From positions 1,195,160 through 1,259,159 of the forward strand of contig NC_015435.1 of the NCBI RefSeq assembly GCF_000204925.1: a DNA stretch of 64,000 nt. Direction: 5' to 3'. Below the pieces are notes generated by a model. It worked only from the letters and a program-made list of their open reading frames with translations. It was not told where the DNA came from and ran no database searches. Numbering within the stretch: position 1 is the first letter of the stretch; every line of letters starts with the position of its first letter. Made by a program: the position numbers and the translations under genes. Origin of the DNA: Metallosphaera cuprina Ar-4. Lineage in GTDB: Archaea > Thermoproteota > Thermoprotei_A > Sulfolobales > Sulfolobaceae. Positions 48,676 through 58,370 of the stretch are shown here, piece after piece.

Positions 48676-49113
48676 TTAATTAATTTCTTTCTCTATGCTA
48701 CTTTTGATATATTGACTTATAACTTTTTGCAAAGAGGTATAGTATGACTCTTCCTGCATTCTTCTTGGTACAAAATTAGAAAACATAGAGGGTAATATCT
48801 CCCAGCTAGGAATTATATGAACATGAGTGTGAAATATAACTTGGCCCGAGGTCCTACCAACGTTAGTTAAAAGTCTCACTCCCTCTGCGTTTAGGACCTC
48901 CTTTATTGACCTCGCGATGAAAACTGTCTTTTCAATCAGATGAGGGAGTAAAGATTTTTCTGTGGTTAGTATATCATTGAAATGCCTATTTGGCATAACG
49001 AGAGTATGGCCAGGTGCGCTTGGATATTTATCCAATATTGCGGAAACGTCCTTGTCCCTATACACAAAGTAACCTTCTTCGTTACCTGATATAATGTTAC
49101 AGAACAAACACAT
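48676..49113 (-). CDS. HIT-family nucleotide hydrolase
   Basis: Histidine-triad protein of 145 aa. The HTHVH motif (His95, 97, 99) is the nucleotide-binding active site, and the start MCLFCNIISG carries the Cys pair of Hint-type enzymes. Family members cleave AMP from nucleoside phosphoramidates or Ap4A. The gene lies 1 nt upstream of the large oxidase gene and is probably co-transcribed with it. Confidence 0.85.
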   Translation of the reverse strand: MCLFCNIISGNEEGYFVYRDKDVSAILDKYPSAPGHTLVMPNRHFNDILTTEKSLLPHLIEKTVFIARSIKEVLNAEGVRLLTNVGRTSGQVIFHTHVHIIPSWEILPSMFSNFVPRRMQEESYYTSLQKVISQYIKSSIEKEIN

Positions 49114-49159
49114 GGTTTATATGAATAAAAATAAACGATTTAAACTTTGATTCCACGCG

Positions 49160-49378
49160 TTATATCTCGAACATGTATTTTCTGTACGACCCCTTATCCA
49201 TTAACAGCTCCAACGTATGAGTACCCTTAGTATATAGGCCTTTCACATTCAGCACCATTTTCCTTTCCTTCTCTCCGTGAATCTCCTCTTCATAGTCTAG
49301 CACAGGCTGCCTATCTATATACAAAGCGATTAGCTTTGAGCCAATCATGCTTGGTTCAATTGGAATGAGAAGCTTCAT
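49160..49378 (-). CDS. Small unknown protein
   Basis: 72-aa protein, predicted mostly beta with alternating hydrophobic strands and a charged turn (EEEIHGEKERK). No family was recognised. It has its own ATG and lies divergent from the DedA-like gene, with only 5 nt between the start codons. The short length and lack of relatives keep confidence moderate. Confidence 0.45.
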   Translation of the reverse strand: MKLLIPIEPSMIGSKLIALYIDRQPVLDYEEEIHGEKERKMVLNVKGLYTKGTHTLELLMDKGSYRKYMFEI

Positions 49379-49383
49379 TATAG

Positions 49384-50034
49384 ATGAGATTAGGAGAGAA
49401 GATAAATAAAGCGATAACCCCCGTGATATTGATGCAGTATTACATACTAGCGCTAATCTTTGTACTCTCTTTCATATCTAACGCGACGCCGTTCTTCGGT
49501 GCACCTTACACTGTAATTGCCTCAACTCTCTTAATCCAGGAGGGAGTAAATCCATATAACTTCCTCGAGGTAGTGATAGTTTCTGGGATCGGATCTGCCA
49601 TAGCGAAAAGCGTTATGTATATGATAGGTTACGGGTTGGGGTCTACGCTAAAGAATAACAAAAACGTCAAGTTCTTCCATCAATCTATCAAAGGGAGATC
49701 GTTTTATCTAGTTTTATTCCTAACGGCAATCTTACCGTTCTTTCCTTTTGACGACTTCGTGTTCCTAGTTGGAGGAGCCGGTAAAGCCTCTATAATTAAG
49801 ATGCTCGAGATTACAATTTTTTCAAAGATACTTAAGAGTTCGATGGAGATAGGTATAGAGGTAACTGGCCTTATCCAGATAAGCAGGTTAACTGACATCC
49901 CGTCTGTAGAACTGGGTATAATTTCGTCCATATTGTTCGCCATTTTAGGTTTTCTTTTATTTAAGATAGATTGGGAAAAAATGTACAAAAGGGTAGAAAG
50001 GTACTTTAACGTGTCAGATAGGAATAGCACATGA
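49384..50034 (+). CDS. DedA/VTT-like membrane protein
   Basis: Protein of 216 aa with about five membrane segments. The NATPFFGAPYTVIAS stretch near residue 35 and the FDDFVFLVGGAGK loop resemble VTT/DedA-type scaffolds that handle lipids or proton-coupled export. The family match is partial: the canonical E..G.P.P motif is replaced by a TPFFGAP segment. It overlaps the Nudix gene by 4 nt, implying co-translation. Confidence 0.55.
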   Translation: MRLGEKINKAITPVILMQYYILALIFVLSFISNATPFFGAPYTVIASTLLIQEGVNPYNFLEVVIVSGIGSAIAKSVMYMIGYGLGSTLKNNKNVKFFHQSIKGRSFYLVLFLTAILPFFPFDDFVFLVGGAGKASIIKMLEITIFSKILKSSMEIGIEVTGLIQISRLTDIPSVELGIISSILFAILGFLLFKIDWEKMYKRVERYFNVSDRNST

Positions 50035-50540
50035 AAATATTCTCAGGTAAGAAGTTTGAGGTGCACGTAGAGAAGGTCTCCTTACCTAACGGAAAAGAGA
50101 GGCAGCTAGAGTACGTTAAACATAGAGGATCGGTCGTCCTCGTACCTTTGCTTGAGGACAAGGTAATCATGATCAAACAATATAGACCGGTGATAGGGAA
50201 ATGGATATATGAGTTCCCTGCTGGAACAATAGATGAGGGAGAGGATCCAGAAACCACAGCCAAGAGGGAGTTGATAGAGGAGACGGGTTATGAGGCGGGT
50301 TCCCTTACTAAACTGCTGTCTTTCTACCCCTCACCAGGCATAACTAATGAGGTTATGCACCTTTACCTAGCGTCTGACCTAAAGTACGTTGGGGCAAGAC
50401 CTGAGGAGTACGAAGTGATTAAGGTTGAGCCCATGGAATTCAAGGATCTGGAAAACCTGGTTATCAACGGTTCAATAGAGGACGGTAAGACCATCATTGG
50501 CGTACTCTACGTTAAGTATAAAGGTGTTCTAAATCTATGA
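50031..50540 (+). CDS. Nudix hydrolase, ADP-ribose pyrophosphatase-like
   Basis: Cleaves ADP-ribose-type substrates to AMP and ribose phosphate. The Nudix box (65-87) is complete: G, E, RELIEETG and the following aliphatic residue. YPSPGITNEVMHLYLA downstream is the ADP-ribose-specific loop. At 169 aa it has the standard length. It starts 4 nt inside the DedA-like gene and ends 29 nt inside the converging Cld-family gene. Confidence 0.85.
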   Translation: MKIFSGKKFEVHVEKVSLPNGKERQLEYVKHRGSVVLVPLLEDKVIMIKQYRPVIGKWIYEFPAGTIDEGEDPETTAKRELIEETGYEAGSLTKLLSFYPSPGITNEVMHLYLASDLKYVGARPEEYEVIKVEPMEFKDLENLVINGSIEDGKTIIGVLYVKYKGVLNL

Positions 50541-51171
50541 GCTCTCCAGTTATAAGAGGCTCTTCCTTAACTATCCATTTCCTAGCCCTCACTTGTCTAA
50601 GCGCTTCGACTACTTCCACCCAATCAGAGAGAGAGTCCATCTCGTACAGGACTACGAACTCGTAATCAGCTAAACCAAACGAGTAAGTAGTGTAGGACTT
50701 TATTCCCTTGTTTGCCGCGTGCTCCTTCGCTACCTTAATGTGTTCTCTCATAACGTCCTCCCTTTCCTGAAAAGGAAGGAGATACCACTCAACATCTTTC
50801 TTCATCGGGTAGGCTACAAAATACCTTAGAGGAGGTGACTTCAACGTTTCCCTGACGTCGAAGTTTCCCCTTGTGTAAGGAGACGGTTTAAATATCGAGA
50901 ACAGAACTATGTCCTCATCTGCGTATCCCTTAAGGGCAGAGAGGATTGAACTTCTGAACCTCATTAGCGATGAGGTATCGTCTCCACTCAACCAGTAAAC
51001 TATCGATGAGGGCCTATTTACACTAACGTACCTCTTTATTGAAATCAAATTGTGCTGGTTCTCGATCTCTTTCACTAAGCTAATTATCTTAGACCTCTCT
51101 CCCTTATTCAATGACCACCATTTTGGAAGTAACTTTATCGAGAAAACGTGCATGTAAATTTCATTTGTCAT
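50512..51171 (-). CDS. Chlorite dismutase-family (HemQ-like) protein
   Basis: 219-aa protein of the dimeric alpha/beta barrel Cld superfamily. The C-terminal half shows YPMKKDVEWYLLPFQERE, then MREHIKVAKEHA carrying the likely haem-ligand region, and SFGLADYEFVVLYE, the most conserved family motif. The N-terminal half is a divergent repeat of the same fold. HemQ decarboxylates coproheme in Gram-positive bacteria; archaea use the Ahb siroheme route, so the role here is open. It overlaps the upstream unknown gene by 11 nt. Confidence 0.7.
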   Translation of the reverse strand: MTNEIYMHVFSIKLLPKWWSLNKGERSKIISLVKEIENQHNLISIKRYVSVNRPSSIVYWLSGDDTSSLMRFRSSILSALKGYADEDIVLFSIFKPSPYTRGNFDVRETLKSPPLRYFVAYPMKKDVEWYLLPFQEREDVMREHIKVAKEHAANKGIKSYTTYSFGLADYEFVVLYEMDSLSDWVEVVEALRQVRARKWIVKEEPLITGELIDLEHLYT

Positions 51172-52402
51172 TTCTCATCAACTCCGAGGATATATCAGAG
51201 TAAATAATTAACGCTTCCTCTAAAGTCATAAGATAACCGATGAAGTATCCAGATATAGAGCTCTTGATTAGCTCATCGAGTATCTCATAACCGTCAGAAG
51301 TGGGACCGTTAGCTATCCTGCTCACTATCTGATCGAACTCCTCTTTATCCTTGGCAACTACAAGGAACGCTAAAGGAACCACCCTTATACCAAGATAAAC
51401 GTCGCCTGAGCCGTATTGAGGTTTGTAGTTTAGAAGCTCCTTCAACAAAGGTTCCTTTAGCGCGTCGTCAGTATTGAAGGTTATACCTTTCCTCTCTAAC
51501 ATCTCTCTTCCCTTCCTGGAGAGCTTATGGAGCTCTTCGTTTAACATGTTTAGAGGAACGGCGTGATTACCTAACAAGATCTCAACCCCTCCTTCGTCTG
51601 AAAGCTTTTCAACGTAAAGGAGCGCTCTCAGACTCTTAGTTAACTTCCTCTTATTTTTTATGATAATTTTCTTATTTGTTACCTCGTATATAGATGGAGA
51701 AGGAAGGAAACCCAGAAAGTACTTAAAGATCATTGCTACGTAGAACTTTGACCCATCTTCTGTTGTAATCTCCTTGGGTGATGGAATGTCTGTATTGGAT
51801 TCCCTATATACAACAGTCGCATCGTCCATTGAGACTAGGGATTTAACGTAAGCTTCAAAGTCGTCAACTTTCTCTCTCCTTTCCTCAACTAATTGCCCTA
51901 ACTCGTTATATATTCTTATTAAGGGAAGATCAGAGGAGGTATCCATGTATATCTGAAGTAGAGGAAAAGTGTCCTCCTTTCTGATAGCTGTAGCCGCATA
52001 AATGAACGAAGAGAACTTTATTATGCCAATAACGACTTTAGAGTCTATTTCCTCTGATAACGCTGCATGTTTAGACGCGGCCAAAGCTAACTTCTCAATG
52101 TCATACCATGCGTCGCTTAGTATCAAGTCTTCCACTTCATCGGCTTTTTCTCCTCCATATCTGAACACTATTGCCTCAGCGTTAAGTTCCTCAGCTACCT
52201 CCTCTATTACCTCCTTAATTAACGTGCTTATCTGTGGAATGGGAGGTATAATATAGTGATCGTTCTCTAATGTTTTATGAACGTGAACTCCATTATCTTG
52301 AAGTGATATTGTCATTATATCTTTTTCAGTACCGGCCGAATCTACTAGTAAACACCTTACCTTCGGTATCTCAGGATCTGATACCACTTGCAAAATACTC
52401 AA
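51161..52402 (-). CDS. Unknown conserved protein upstream of the Cld-family gene
   Basis: 413-aa protein, no domain recognised. It is mostly alpha/beta with many acidic residues, no signal peptide and no membrane helix. The central segment (about 95-130) is Ala-rich and helical. It starts at a TTG and overlaps the HemQ-like gene by 11 nt, so the two proteins are made together and may work together. No catalytic motif can be named. Confidence 0.55.
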   Translation of the reverse strand: MSILQVVSDPEIPKVRCLLVDSAGTEKDIMTISLQDNGVHVHKTLENDHYIIPPIPQISTLIKEVIEEVAEELNAEAIVFRYGGEKADEVEDLILSDAWYDIEKLALAASKHAALSEEIDSKVVIGIIKFSSFIYAATAIRKEDTFPLLQIYMDTSSDLPLIRIYNELGQLVEERREKVDDFEAYVKSLVSMDDATVVYRESNTDIPSPKEITTEDGSKFYVAMIFKYFLGFLPSPSIYEVTNKKIIIKNKRKLTKSLRALLYVEKLSDEGGVEILLGNHAVPLNMLNEELHKLSRKGREMLERKGITFNTDDALKEPLLKELLNYKPQYGSGDVYLGIRVVPLAFLVVAKDKEEFDQIVSRIANGPTSDGYEILDELIKSSISGYFIGYLMTLEEALIIYSDISSELMRNDK

Positions 52403-52634
52403 TTTCCCTACCTGGACTAGATATCATATAGGTTTAATGAGTAGAAAAACCTTTCCCGAAGATTTTCTACCCGTTACAGGCCTCAATGATGCTTAGGAAG
52501 AGATTAAATCTGACTTATCATTTGCTAATGAGAAACAAATTTTGTGAAAAGTTATGAAGAGATAAGGTAAGAGGGCGTATCAGATGCTTAATATCAATTA
52601 AGGTCTTAGACCTAATAGTTAATTAGGCTTTAAC

Positions 52635-53309
52635 GTGACGATTGAAAATGAAGTTGTAATGAACGACATTTCGTTTTTAGAGAACAGGTTAATCAATTGC
52701 GATCTTTGCAAGAGGCTAAGGTCGTTTTCGGAGTACGTAGCTAGGTTCGATAAGAGATACGATGAGCAGTATTGGGGAAAACCTGTCCCAGGCTTTGGAG
52801 ATAAAAACGCGGTTCTCCTAATCCTGGGTCTAGCGCCGGCTGCGCATGGGGGAAATAGGACAGGAAGACCTTTCACAGGAGATGAGAGCGGGAAATGGGT
52901 GATAAAGGGTTTGTACGAGCTAGGTCTATCAAATTTGAAAGAAGGGAAAAACAGAAACGATGGACTTGTTTTAAAACACGTTTACTTGACCAACGCGGTG
53001 AGCTGTGCTCCACCGGAAAATAAGGTAAACATGAAGGAGATCAAAAACTGCTCCACGAACTTGAAGTTTACAATTGAAGCCCTATCAAATCTTAGGTCAA
53101 TCTTGACGCTTGGCCAGGTGGCTTTCAGGGCTCTAGAGATAGTGTTAAACTTTCGAGAACAATTTCGTCATCTAAACGTAATAAAAGTATGCGGGAAATA
53201 CGTTATCTCAAGCTATCATCCGAGCCCCCTAAACACTAGAACTGGAAAGCTATCCTGGACAGAATGGATGGACACGTTACGCTACGCGTGGGAACTCGCG
53301 AACGCCTAA
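52635..53309 (+). CDS. Uracil-DNA glycosylase, family 5 (UDGb)
   Basis: Removes uracil and some damaged bases from DNA. The 224-aa protein has motif A GLAPAAHGGNRTGRPFTGD and motif B HPSPLN. Four Cys for the 4Fe-4S cluster are visible: Cys22 and Cys25 plus two more in the SCAPPENK...IKNC stretch. The active-site pocket uses the neutral Ala of motif A instead of Asp, as in family 5. The start is a GTG, with an in-frame ATG eight codons on. It overlaps the converging methyltransferase gene by 4 nt. Confidence 0.9.
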   Translation: MTIENEVVMNDISFLENRLINCDLCKRLRSFSEYVARFDKRYDEQYWGKPVPGFGDKNAVLLILGLAPAAHGGNRTGRPFTGDESGKWVIKGLYELGLSNLKEGKNRNDGLVLKHVYLTNAVSCAPPENKVNMKEIKNCSTNLKFTIEALSNLRSILTLGQVAFRALEIVLNFREQFRHLNVIKVCGKYVISSYHPSPLNTRTGKLSWTEWMDTLRYAWELANA

Positions 53310-54046
53310 CTTGGAGATAAAACGAGGGTCATCTGCGGGTCACCAATCTCGTAGGGTTTCCACGAGTAGCCAGAGAGTATATCCTCAACCCTGAACCCTG
53401 CCCGCTTTGCCATTTTGACTACTTCATGCAAACTGTAATACCTTTGGCTATACTCTAACGAACCGACTTCGTTTCCCTTTTTGTCAAGGTATTTTCTTAC
53501 GACTTCTACCCTAGAGGTTGTGGGCTCAAACCTAGATATGTCGACAACCATGTATGGAGGAACGTAAGAGTACCTAACGTCTGGTAAATTATATATTAAA
53601 TAATCCCTACTATCTAAATTTACGATAGCCATCCCCTTTGTTACTGTCCTGATCGAGAACAGGATGTCCATGTCGTCCTCATCGTTATAATATCCTAAAC
53701 TATTAAACAAGTTCAATACTATGTCATACTTTTCATCCTTAACGGTGTCAGACAGCCTCCTCATGTCCCCTTTTACAAACTTAGCCCCTGTAACGTTCTT
53801 CTTAGCTATCTCAAGCATTCTTTCTGAGATATCAATCCCAGTTACGTTAAATCCTTCATTAACTAAGAAGTAACTTACCCTTCCTACTCCGCAAGGTACA
53901 TCGAGCACGGTTTTTCCTAGATTATAGCGCTGCGATAACTGTTTAATCCAGTTAGCCCATTTGTTACCTTCGTCCCATATCTTTACCATCTCACTTATAT
54001 AGAAATCCGATTCAAATATCTTGAATATTATCTCATTATTGGACAT
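53306..54046 (-). CDS. Class I SAM-dependent methyltransferase
   Basis: 246-aa small-molecule-type methyltransferase. VLDVPCGVGRVSYFL (about residues 47-61) is motif I, VTGIDISERML motif II, and YDIVLNLFNSLGYY motif IV. The C-terminal beta half (QRYYSLHEVVKMAKRAGF) is the standard lid found in YcgJ/UbiE-like enzymes. The substrate is unknown. It has its own AT-rich promoter region upstream. Confidence 0.7.
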   Translation of the reverse strand: MSNNEIIFKIFESDFYISEMVKIWDEGNKWANWIKQLSQRYNLGKTVLDVPCGVGRVSYFLVNEGFNVTGIDISERMLEIAKKNVTGAKFVKGDMRRLSDTVKDEKYDIVLNLFNSLGYYNDEDDMDILFSIRTVTKGMAIVNLDSRDYLIYNLPDVRYSYVPPYMVVDISRFEPTTSRVEVVRKYLDKKGNEVGSLEYSQRYYSLHEVVKMAKRAGFRVEDILSGYSWKPYEIGDPQMTLVLSPS

Positions 54047-54257
54047 TTAATTCACCTTTTAACATATGATAGTTTTTATTCTAAGATATTTTTCTAACCC
54101 CATAAGATAATAGTTGATCTCTGAGACCACGTTATCTCTGTTTAAACCGAAGAAGTTTGATCTAAACATGATTAGAGACTCGAGGTACTGAATTAAAACT
54201 TAATGGTTTCGCGATTAATTTGCCTTAGTCTAAATGTGGCTCCCAATTCAGTGAAGG

Positions 54258-55127
54258 TTAAATTGAAATTGTTAGAGGTAAAATTATTGGTATAACTAAC
54301 GTTAACAATGCGCCACTTATCATAGCGCTTAGCGAATACTCCCCACTAAATATTGATGAATACAAACCTAGTGTTGTGTCCATAGATGTTGCTCCCCCTA
54401 TGGCAATGGCAGAGTACGGGTTAGGCCTTACTTTAACCAGCAATGGGACGATAAGAAAAGTGATCTGTTCTCTAAAGAAGTTGATAAGGAACGCTACGAC
54501 TCCATAAACAGGCCCGTAATAGGTTGACACTATAGGCCCAGTATAGCTGTACCAACCTGCTCCCATAAACATAACGATAGCCAGTTTTAAGTTTGGCAAT
54601 AGGCCTAGTTCATAAGACAGCCCAGCGCAGGCCAATGCTCCGAGTATTACCACTATAATTGTGACTAAAGCCTCCTTGGTTACGTTAAAGATTGCCCTTA
54701 GTTTTATCTCACTACCCATATTAAATCCTATAATTAACGCCAAGGCATACAGCTCATAGTTTATGATCGTCCCGAAGGGTAAAGAGGGTCTTACGAAGAA
54801 ACCAAACGCAAGTCCCACAACTAGGGGTATGCCATACTTTAGTTGAGTTAAAACTAAATTGGATTGACCTTTGACTGTGGTCTCTTTATTAAAAGCCAAT
54901 CCAACACCCAGTGTAGTTAGAACTACTAAAAACGCCATAACAATGGACCCTATCAGAACGTTAGCTAACGTCTCTCCCGATCCTATCTGTGATCCTCCCC
55001 AAAAGGCTATGGAAAATATCAAAGTCAATACTATTGCGTCCCCAATTTTAGGAAAGGATCTCTTGATAACCTTACCTATAACTAGAGCCATAACGTAAAT
55101 GGCCATAAAAACTATTGAGAAATTCAC
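54258..55127 (-). CDS. LysO-family lysine exporter
   Basis: Membrane protein of 289 aa with about eight helices. The motifs GAGWYSYTGP, NFFREQITFLI and GGATSMDTTLG are those of LysO (DUF340), the lysine exporter of Escherichia coli. Sulfolobales make lysine by the LysW route, and an exporter would balance the pool. The start is a GTG. A short ArsR-like gene lies directly upstream, 23 nt away on the same strand, and could control it. Confidence 0.82.
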   Translation of the reverse strand: MNFSIVFMAIYVMALVIGKVIKRSFPKIGDAIVLTLIFSIAFWGGSQIGSGETLANVLIGSIVMAFLVVLTTLGVGLAFNKETTVKGQSNLVLTQLKYGIPLVVGLAFGFFVRPSLPFGTIINYELYALALIIGFNMGSEIKLRAIFNVTKEALVTIIVVILGALACAGLSYELGLLPNLKLAIVMFMGAGWYSYTGPIVSTYYGPVYGVVAFLINFFREQITFLIVPLLVKVRPNPYSAIAIGGATSMDTTLGLYSSIFSGEYSLSAMISGALLTLVIPIILPLTISI

Positions 55128-55150
55128 GCTTTAAAAAAGGAAACCTTGGT

Positions 55151-55393
55151 TTATATTATTTTCAGTGATAGCGCGCTCTTGGTGGCGAGATAAAGCTGTT
55201 TGCTTCCTAACGTCTTATGGTTTACAAGCCCAGACCTCTCTAGCAAATCTAAATGATATCTTACAGTTGAGTAATTTAAATTAAGTTTTTTTGCCAAATC
55301 ATATGCAGTAGTTGGATTGATATATAATTGCTCTAGTATTTTTTTCCTTGTATCCCATCCTTTTCCACTTAAGACTTCATCTAACTTTCTCAT
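55151..55393 (-). CDS. Winged-helix (ArsR-like) regulator
   Basis: Compact 80-aa protein consisting of little more than one winged helix: ILEQLYINPTTAYDLAKKLNLNYSTVRYHLDLLERSGLV and a basic wing. It belongs to the broad ArsR/TrmB-type HTH group. It lies directly upstream of the LysO gene on the same strand and is probably its local regulator. No Cys metal site is present. Confidence 0.7.
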   Translation of the reverse strand: MRKLDEVLSGKGWDTRKKILEQLYINPTTAYDLAKKLNLNYSTVRYHLDLLERSGLVNHKTLGSKQLYLATKSALSLKII

Positions 55394-55514
55394 GTCATAT
55401 CTTTACTTGCCACTGTATATCTTAATCCTAACGTCTAGAAAAGATATTAAATTGTTTAGAACAGTGACAAAATACTATCGAATCGATATAATCTTATAAC
55501 CGTGTTTGAGAAAA

Positions 55515-55787
55515 TTAGAACGGATTTCTTTCAATATATTTTAAAAAGTTAAGGACTAATAATCCAACTATAAGAATTATCCCTATGAAATAAAAACTGC
55601 CATGTAGTGCTAATAGCAATAACATCAATATTGTTATTGGTATAAATGATTTACTAACAAACAAATTAAAGCCGGATAATAGAATTGCTCCAAATATCAG
55701 TAAAGGAAAAACTAATGATAGTAACAGGAGTATGATCATTAAGATAAGTGCAAATAACCTCAAAATATCAGTTTTCTGAGATATCAC
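55515..55787 (-). CDS. Small membrane protein, unknown
   Basis: 90-aa protein with three hydrophobic segments (about residues 12-34, 40-60 and 62-82) and a short basic end. No family was recognised. It stands alone between two gaps, upstream of the ArsR-like gene. The consistent membrane pattern and a clean ATG support it as a gene, with limited certainty. Confidence 0.45.
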   Translation of the reverse strand: MISQKTDILRLFALILMIILLLLSLVFPLLIFGAILLSGFNLFVSKSFIPITILMLLLLALHGSFYFIGIILIVGLLVLNFLKYIERNPF

Positions 55788-56055
55788 AATATCACTGTAC
55801 TTGAATGAGATTTAAATATTATCTAACCTTAATGAAACCTTCTGTGAAATATCTACGTTCCGAAACTAACACGATTACGTAAGATCTTAAACCTGTAATG
55901 AGCTGTTGAGCATTTACGTTTTAATTAATCTGCTTTATTGTGAACAGAAAAGATTCCAGTTCAAATCGATTGAGGGAACAGTAAAACGTGTGTGCCCACA
56001 AAAGATCCCAATGTGAATCTAATATTAGGAATTTATTATTTATTATACAAAAGGA

Positions 56056-56865
56056 TTAAGATGAATATAGTTGCTCTAATCTGAATATCTCTGGCGGTTT
56101 TCTCTTATGCTCTGACTTCCCTATCATGGCCCTAATTTTTGAGACTAAGCTTGGCTCCACTCCAAGGATATCTACTATTTCAGGATCGGATTTTCCTTTC
56201 TCTATGAGATATAGAATAGGGTCGGCCGCCTCATAGCTGACTCCTAACTCCTCCTCAGCACTTTGCCCTTCCCAAAGGGCAGGCGAACTCGGCTTCCTTA
56301 CTATGTTCTTTGGCAAATTTAGGTACTCGCCCAGTCTCCTAACCTGTGTTTTAAACAGATCCCCTATAGGTAAAACGTCAACTCCTCCATCTCCATACTT
56401 TGTGAAATATCCAAGTAATAGTTCGGATTTGTCTCCGGTTCCTATAACTAGATAGTCTAGCTTTTGGGCAAACGCGTATAGAAGAATCATTCTAGTCCTG
56501 GCCTTCACGTTACCTACAATAACTTTATCGTTAACATCTACCAACTTTGAAAACCTCTCCACAACATCGTCTATCCAGATTACCGATCTCCTGTCCTTAC
56601 CGTTCAGCAAATCTGTGAGCGCTAAAGCGTCTTCTAAGTCCTCCTTCGGAGTGCTTTTAGATGGCATTATAAGAAAATAGAAATTATCAACAGCTTTTGA
56701 TAACAAAGTTGCGGTTACAGCTGAATCTATTCCTCCACTAACGCCTACTACTCCTCCCTTCTTACCAGATTTTATTATGTAGTCCCTCAATCTTAGTATT
56801 AAACGGCTAGATAGTTTTGCATAATCCAGATCTAGAATATCCCTCTCTAATGACCTCTGTTCCAC
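56056..56865 (-). CDS. nadE: NH3-dependent NAD+ synthase
   Basis: Last step of NAD synthesis, amidation of NaAD using ammonia. The PP-loop motif SGGIDS (43-48) is followed by GTGDKSELLLGYFTKYGDGG, the family's second signature. The protein has 269 aa and no glutaminase domain, so ammonia must be supplied free. The start is a GTG. It forms a functional set with the NAD kinase and the ferredoxin-NADP reductase in this window, though not in one operon. Confidence 0.92.
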   Translation of the reverse strand: MEQRSLERDILDLDYAKLSSRLILRLRDYIIKSGKKGGVVGVSGGIDSAVTATLLSKAVDNFYFLIMPSKSTPKEDLEDALALTDLLNGKDRRSVIWIDDVVERFSKLVDVNDKVIVGNVKARTRMILLYAFAQKLDYLVIGTGDKSELLLGYFTKYGDGGVDVLPIGDLFKTQVRRLGEYLNLPKNIVRKPSSPALWEGQSAEEELGVSYEAADPILYLIEKGKSDPEIVDILGVEPSLVSKIRAMIGKSEHKRKPPEIFRLEQLYSS

Positions 56866-57283
56866 ATTCTATATTCTTCGCACTTGTACTTAACCTTTAT
56901 CTAAAAAGGTTTTCAACACGTTTTACATCACTAAAGTTTGAATAACAACTGATAGATGATTTTAGGGACTGAAACTAATAACGAGGAGTCGTGATGTGCA
57001 GTTGGGTCATGAGCTAGATGGTAAAAGGTACATGTTCTTGAACCTCGCCGCTCTTCTCATCCTCCGGTTTAATCTGAGAACTCATCAAGCTCCTAACGGG
57101 TAACAATCCCCCTCTACGTGTTACTCAGTTGGGGCGTTTAATTACCCTCTTAAGTTCTTGTTTCCTACCTATGATAGCGTTTTGGTTAATTACTTAAATT
57201 TTTATCTATATCAATATCTGCCTTTCTTCATTAAAGCTGTAGTCAGTGACTACCTAGCTCAGCGAAGATCGGCTTAACCTAAT
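56866..57283. other. Gap without a gene
   Basis: About 420 bp between nadE and the PadR-like gene. AT-rich in parts and closed by stops in all frames. No tRNA or repeat recognised. Confidence 0.45.
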
Positions 57284-57613
57284 CTATGACTTATAGTATT
57301 CTAATATCTCTCTTATTATTTCGTCAGCGTTGGCTAAAATATGCAGATGATTTCTTAAGAACAGCTTTCCATCTTCCGTAACCGTATAGTACGTTTTCCC
57401 ATCTTTCATGTATGGGGACAATATACCGTTTCTTACCATCCTCTTCAGAGTTGTATACATCACTCCGTGTGGTATCCTTTTCTTGTGCAACCCTTCTACC
57501 TTCAATTTTATTTGATAACCATACATGTCCCCATAACGGCAAATTATGTAGACAACTATAACCTGCATCAGTCCCCTAATTATCATCATCTTGGGAGTCT
57601 CTTTGTATGGCAA
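57284..57613 (-). CDS. PadR-like winged-helix regulator
   Basis: 109-aa DNA-binding protein with the PadR layout: YGYQIKLKVEGLHKKRIPHGVMYTTLKRMV and a short wing YTVTEDGKLF. It lacks the longer C-terminal dimer helix of classical PadR, as in the short PadR-s2 group. The start is a TTG. No obvious target gene is adjacent, so it may act on itself or at a distance. Confidence 0.7.
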   Translation of the reverse strand: MPYKETPKMMIIRGLMQVIVVYIICRYGDMYGYQIKLKVEGLHKKRIPHGVMYTTLKRMVRNGILSPYMKDGKTYYTVTEDGKLFLRNHLHILANADEIIREILEYYKS

Positions 57614-58370
57614 TCTATCACGCTATTAAGTAGCTCTAAATGGAATTATAAACCTTTAATTTTGAATAAAATGTATTAATTAATTAATCTTCTCTAGAAA
57701 GAAAAGGAATATGAACTACGAACTTAAGTGAGATCTATATCAGATCTATTACGAAATGACCGGAATCGGATATCAACATGTTAGTTTTCAAATTTTAGAC
57801 TATTGAATATCTCGTAATTTGATATAATGAGGAAAGATCAATGCCCTAAAGCCTTAGAACGAGAGTTTTACCGAAGAGCTTAGAGACCCAATACGTGCCA
57901 AATCAATCCTTAAAGAGGCTCATAAAATGAAATTCCAATGTTAGGATCGTTCGTTCCTCTTGACTTAAGGTTTCGCCATATCATTTCTTAAAAATGGAGG
58001 ATTAATTTATATCTACGTCAGAGTTTCGCTTAACCGAGAAGTAGGACGTTATGCTCATTACGATTAGATCGTACGGATTCTACCTAGTTGATAATTTAGA
58101 AGACTTGAAATAGCCTCGAACAAGTTAGCTTAGTCTTCTCCTAAATTAAGAGTTGTTTTATGTCTTTTTAGACGTATCATAGGCCGGCTAATAACTTAAA
58201 GGTCTTCAGAAACGCTACGATTTTTAATCTATTTGTCCCATCAACATCGATAGCATGTTAGTGGTTAATAGCCTAGCCTGCACGTGTTAATACCTTTATT
58301 TCAATAGTATTATAAGGGCTGGTAGTTTAAACGCCATCCTTAGTCAAAATGGAGAATTAGGTAATCTGGA
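57614..58370. other. Gap of about 760 bp without a gene
   Basis: The left 60 bases are the promoter of the PadR-like gene. The rest is AT-rich, closed by stops in all frames, and shows no tRNA, sRNA box pair or repeat that I can support. The right end holds the promoter of the gene at 58371. Confidence 0.5.
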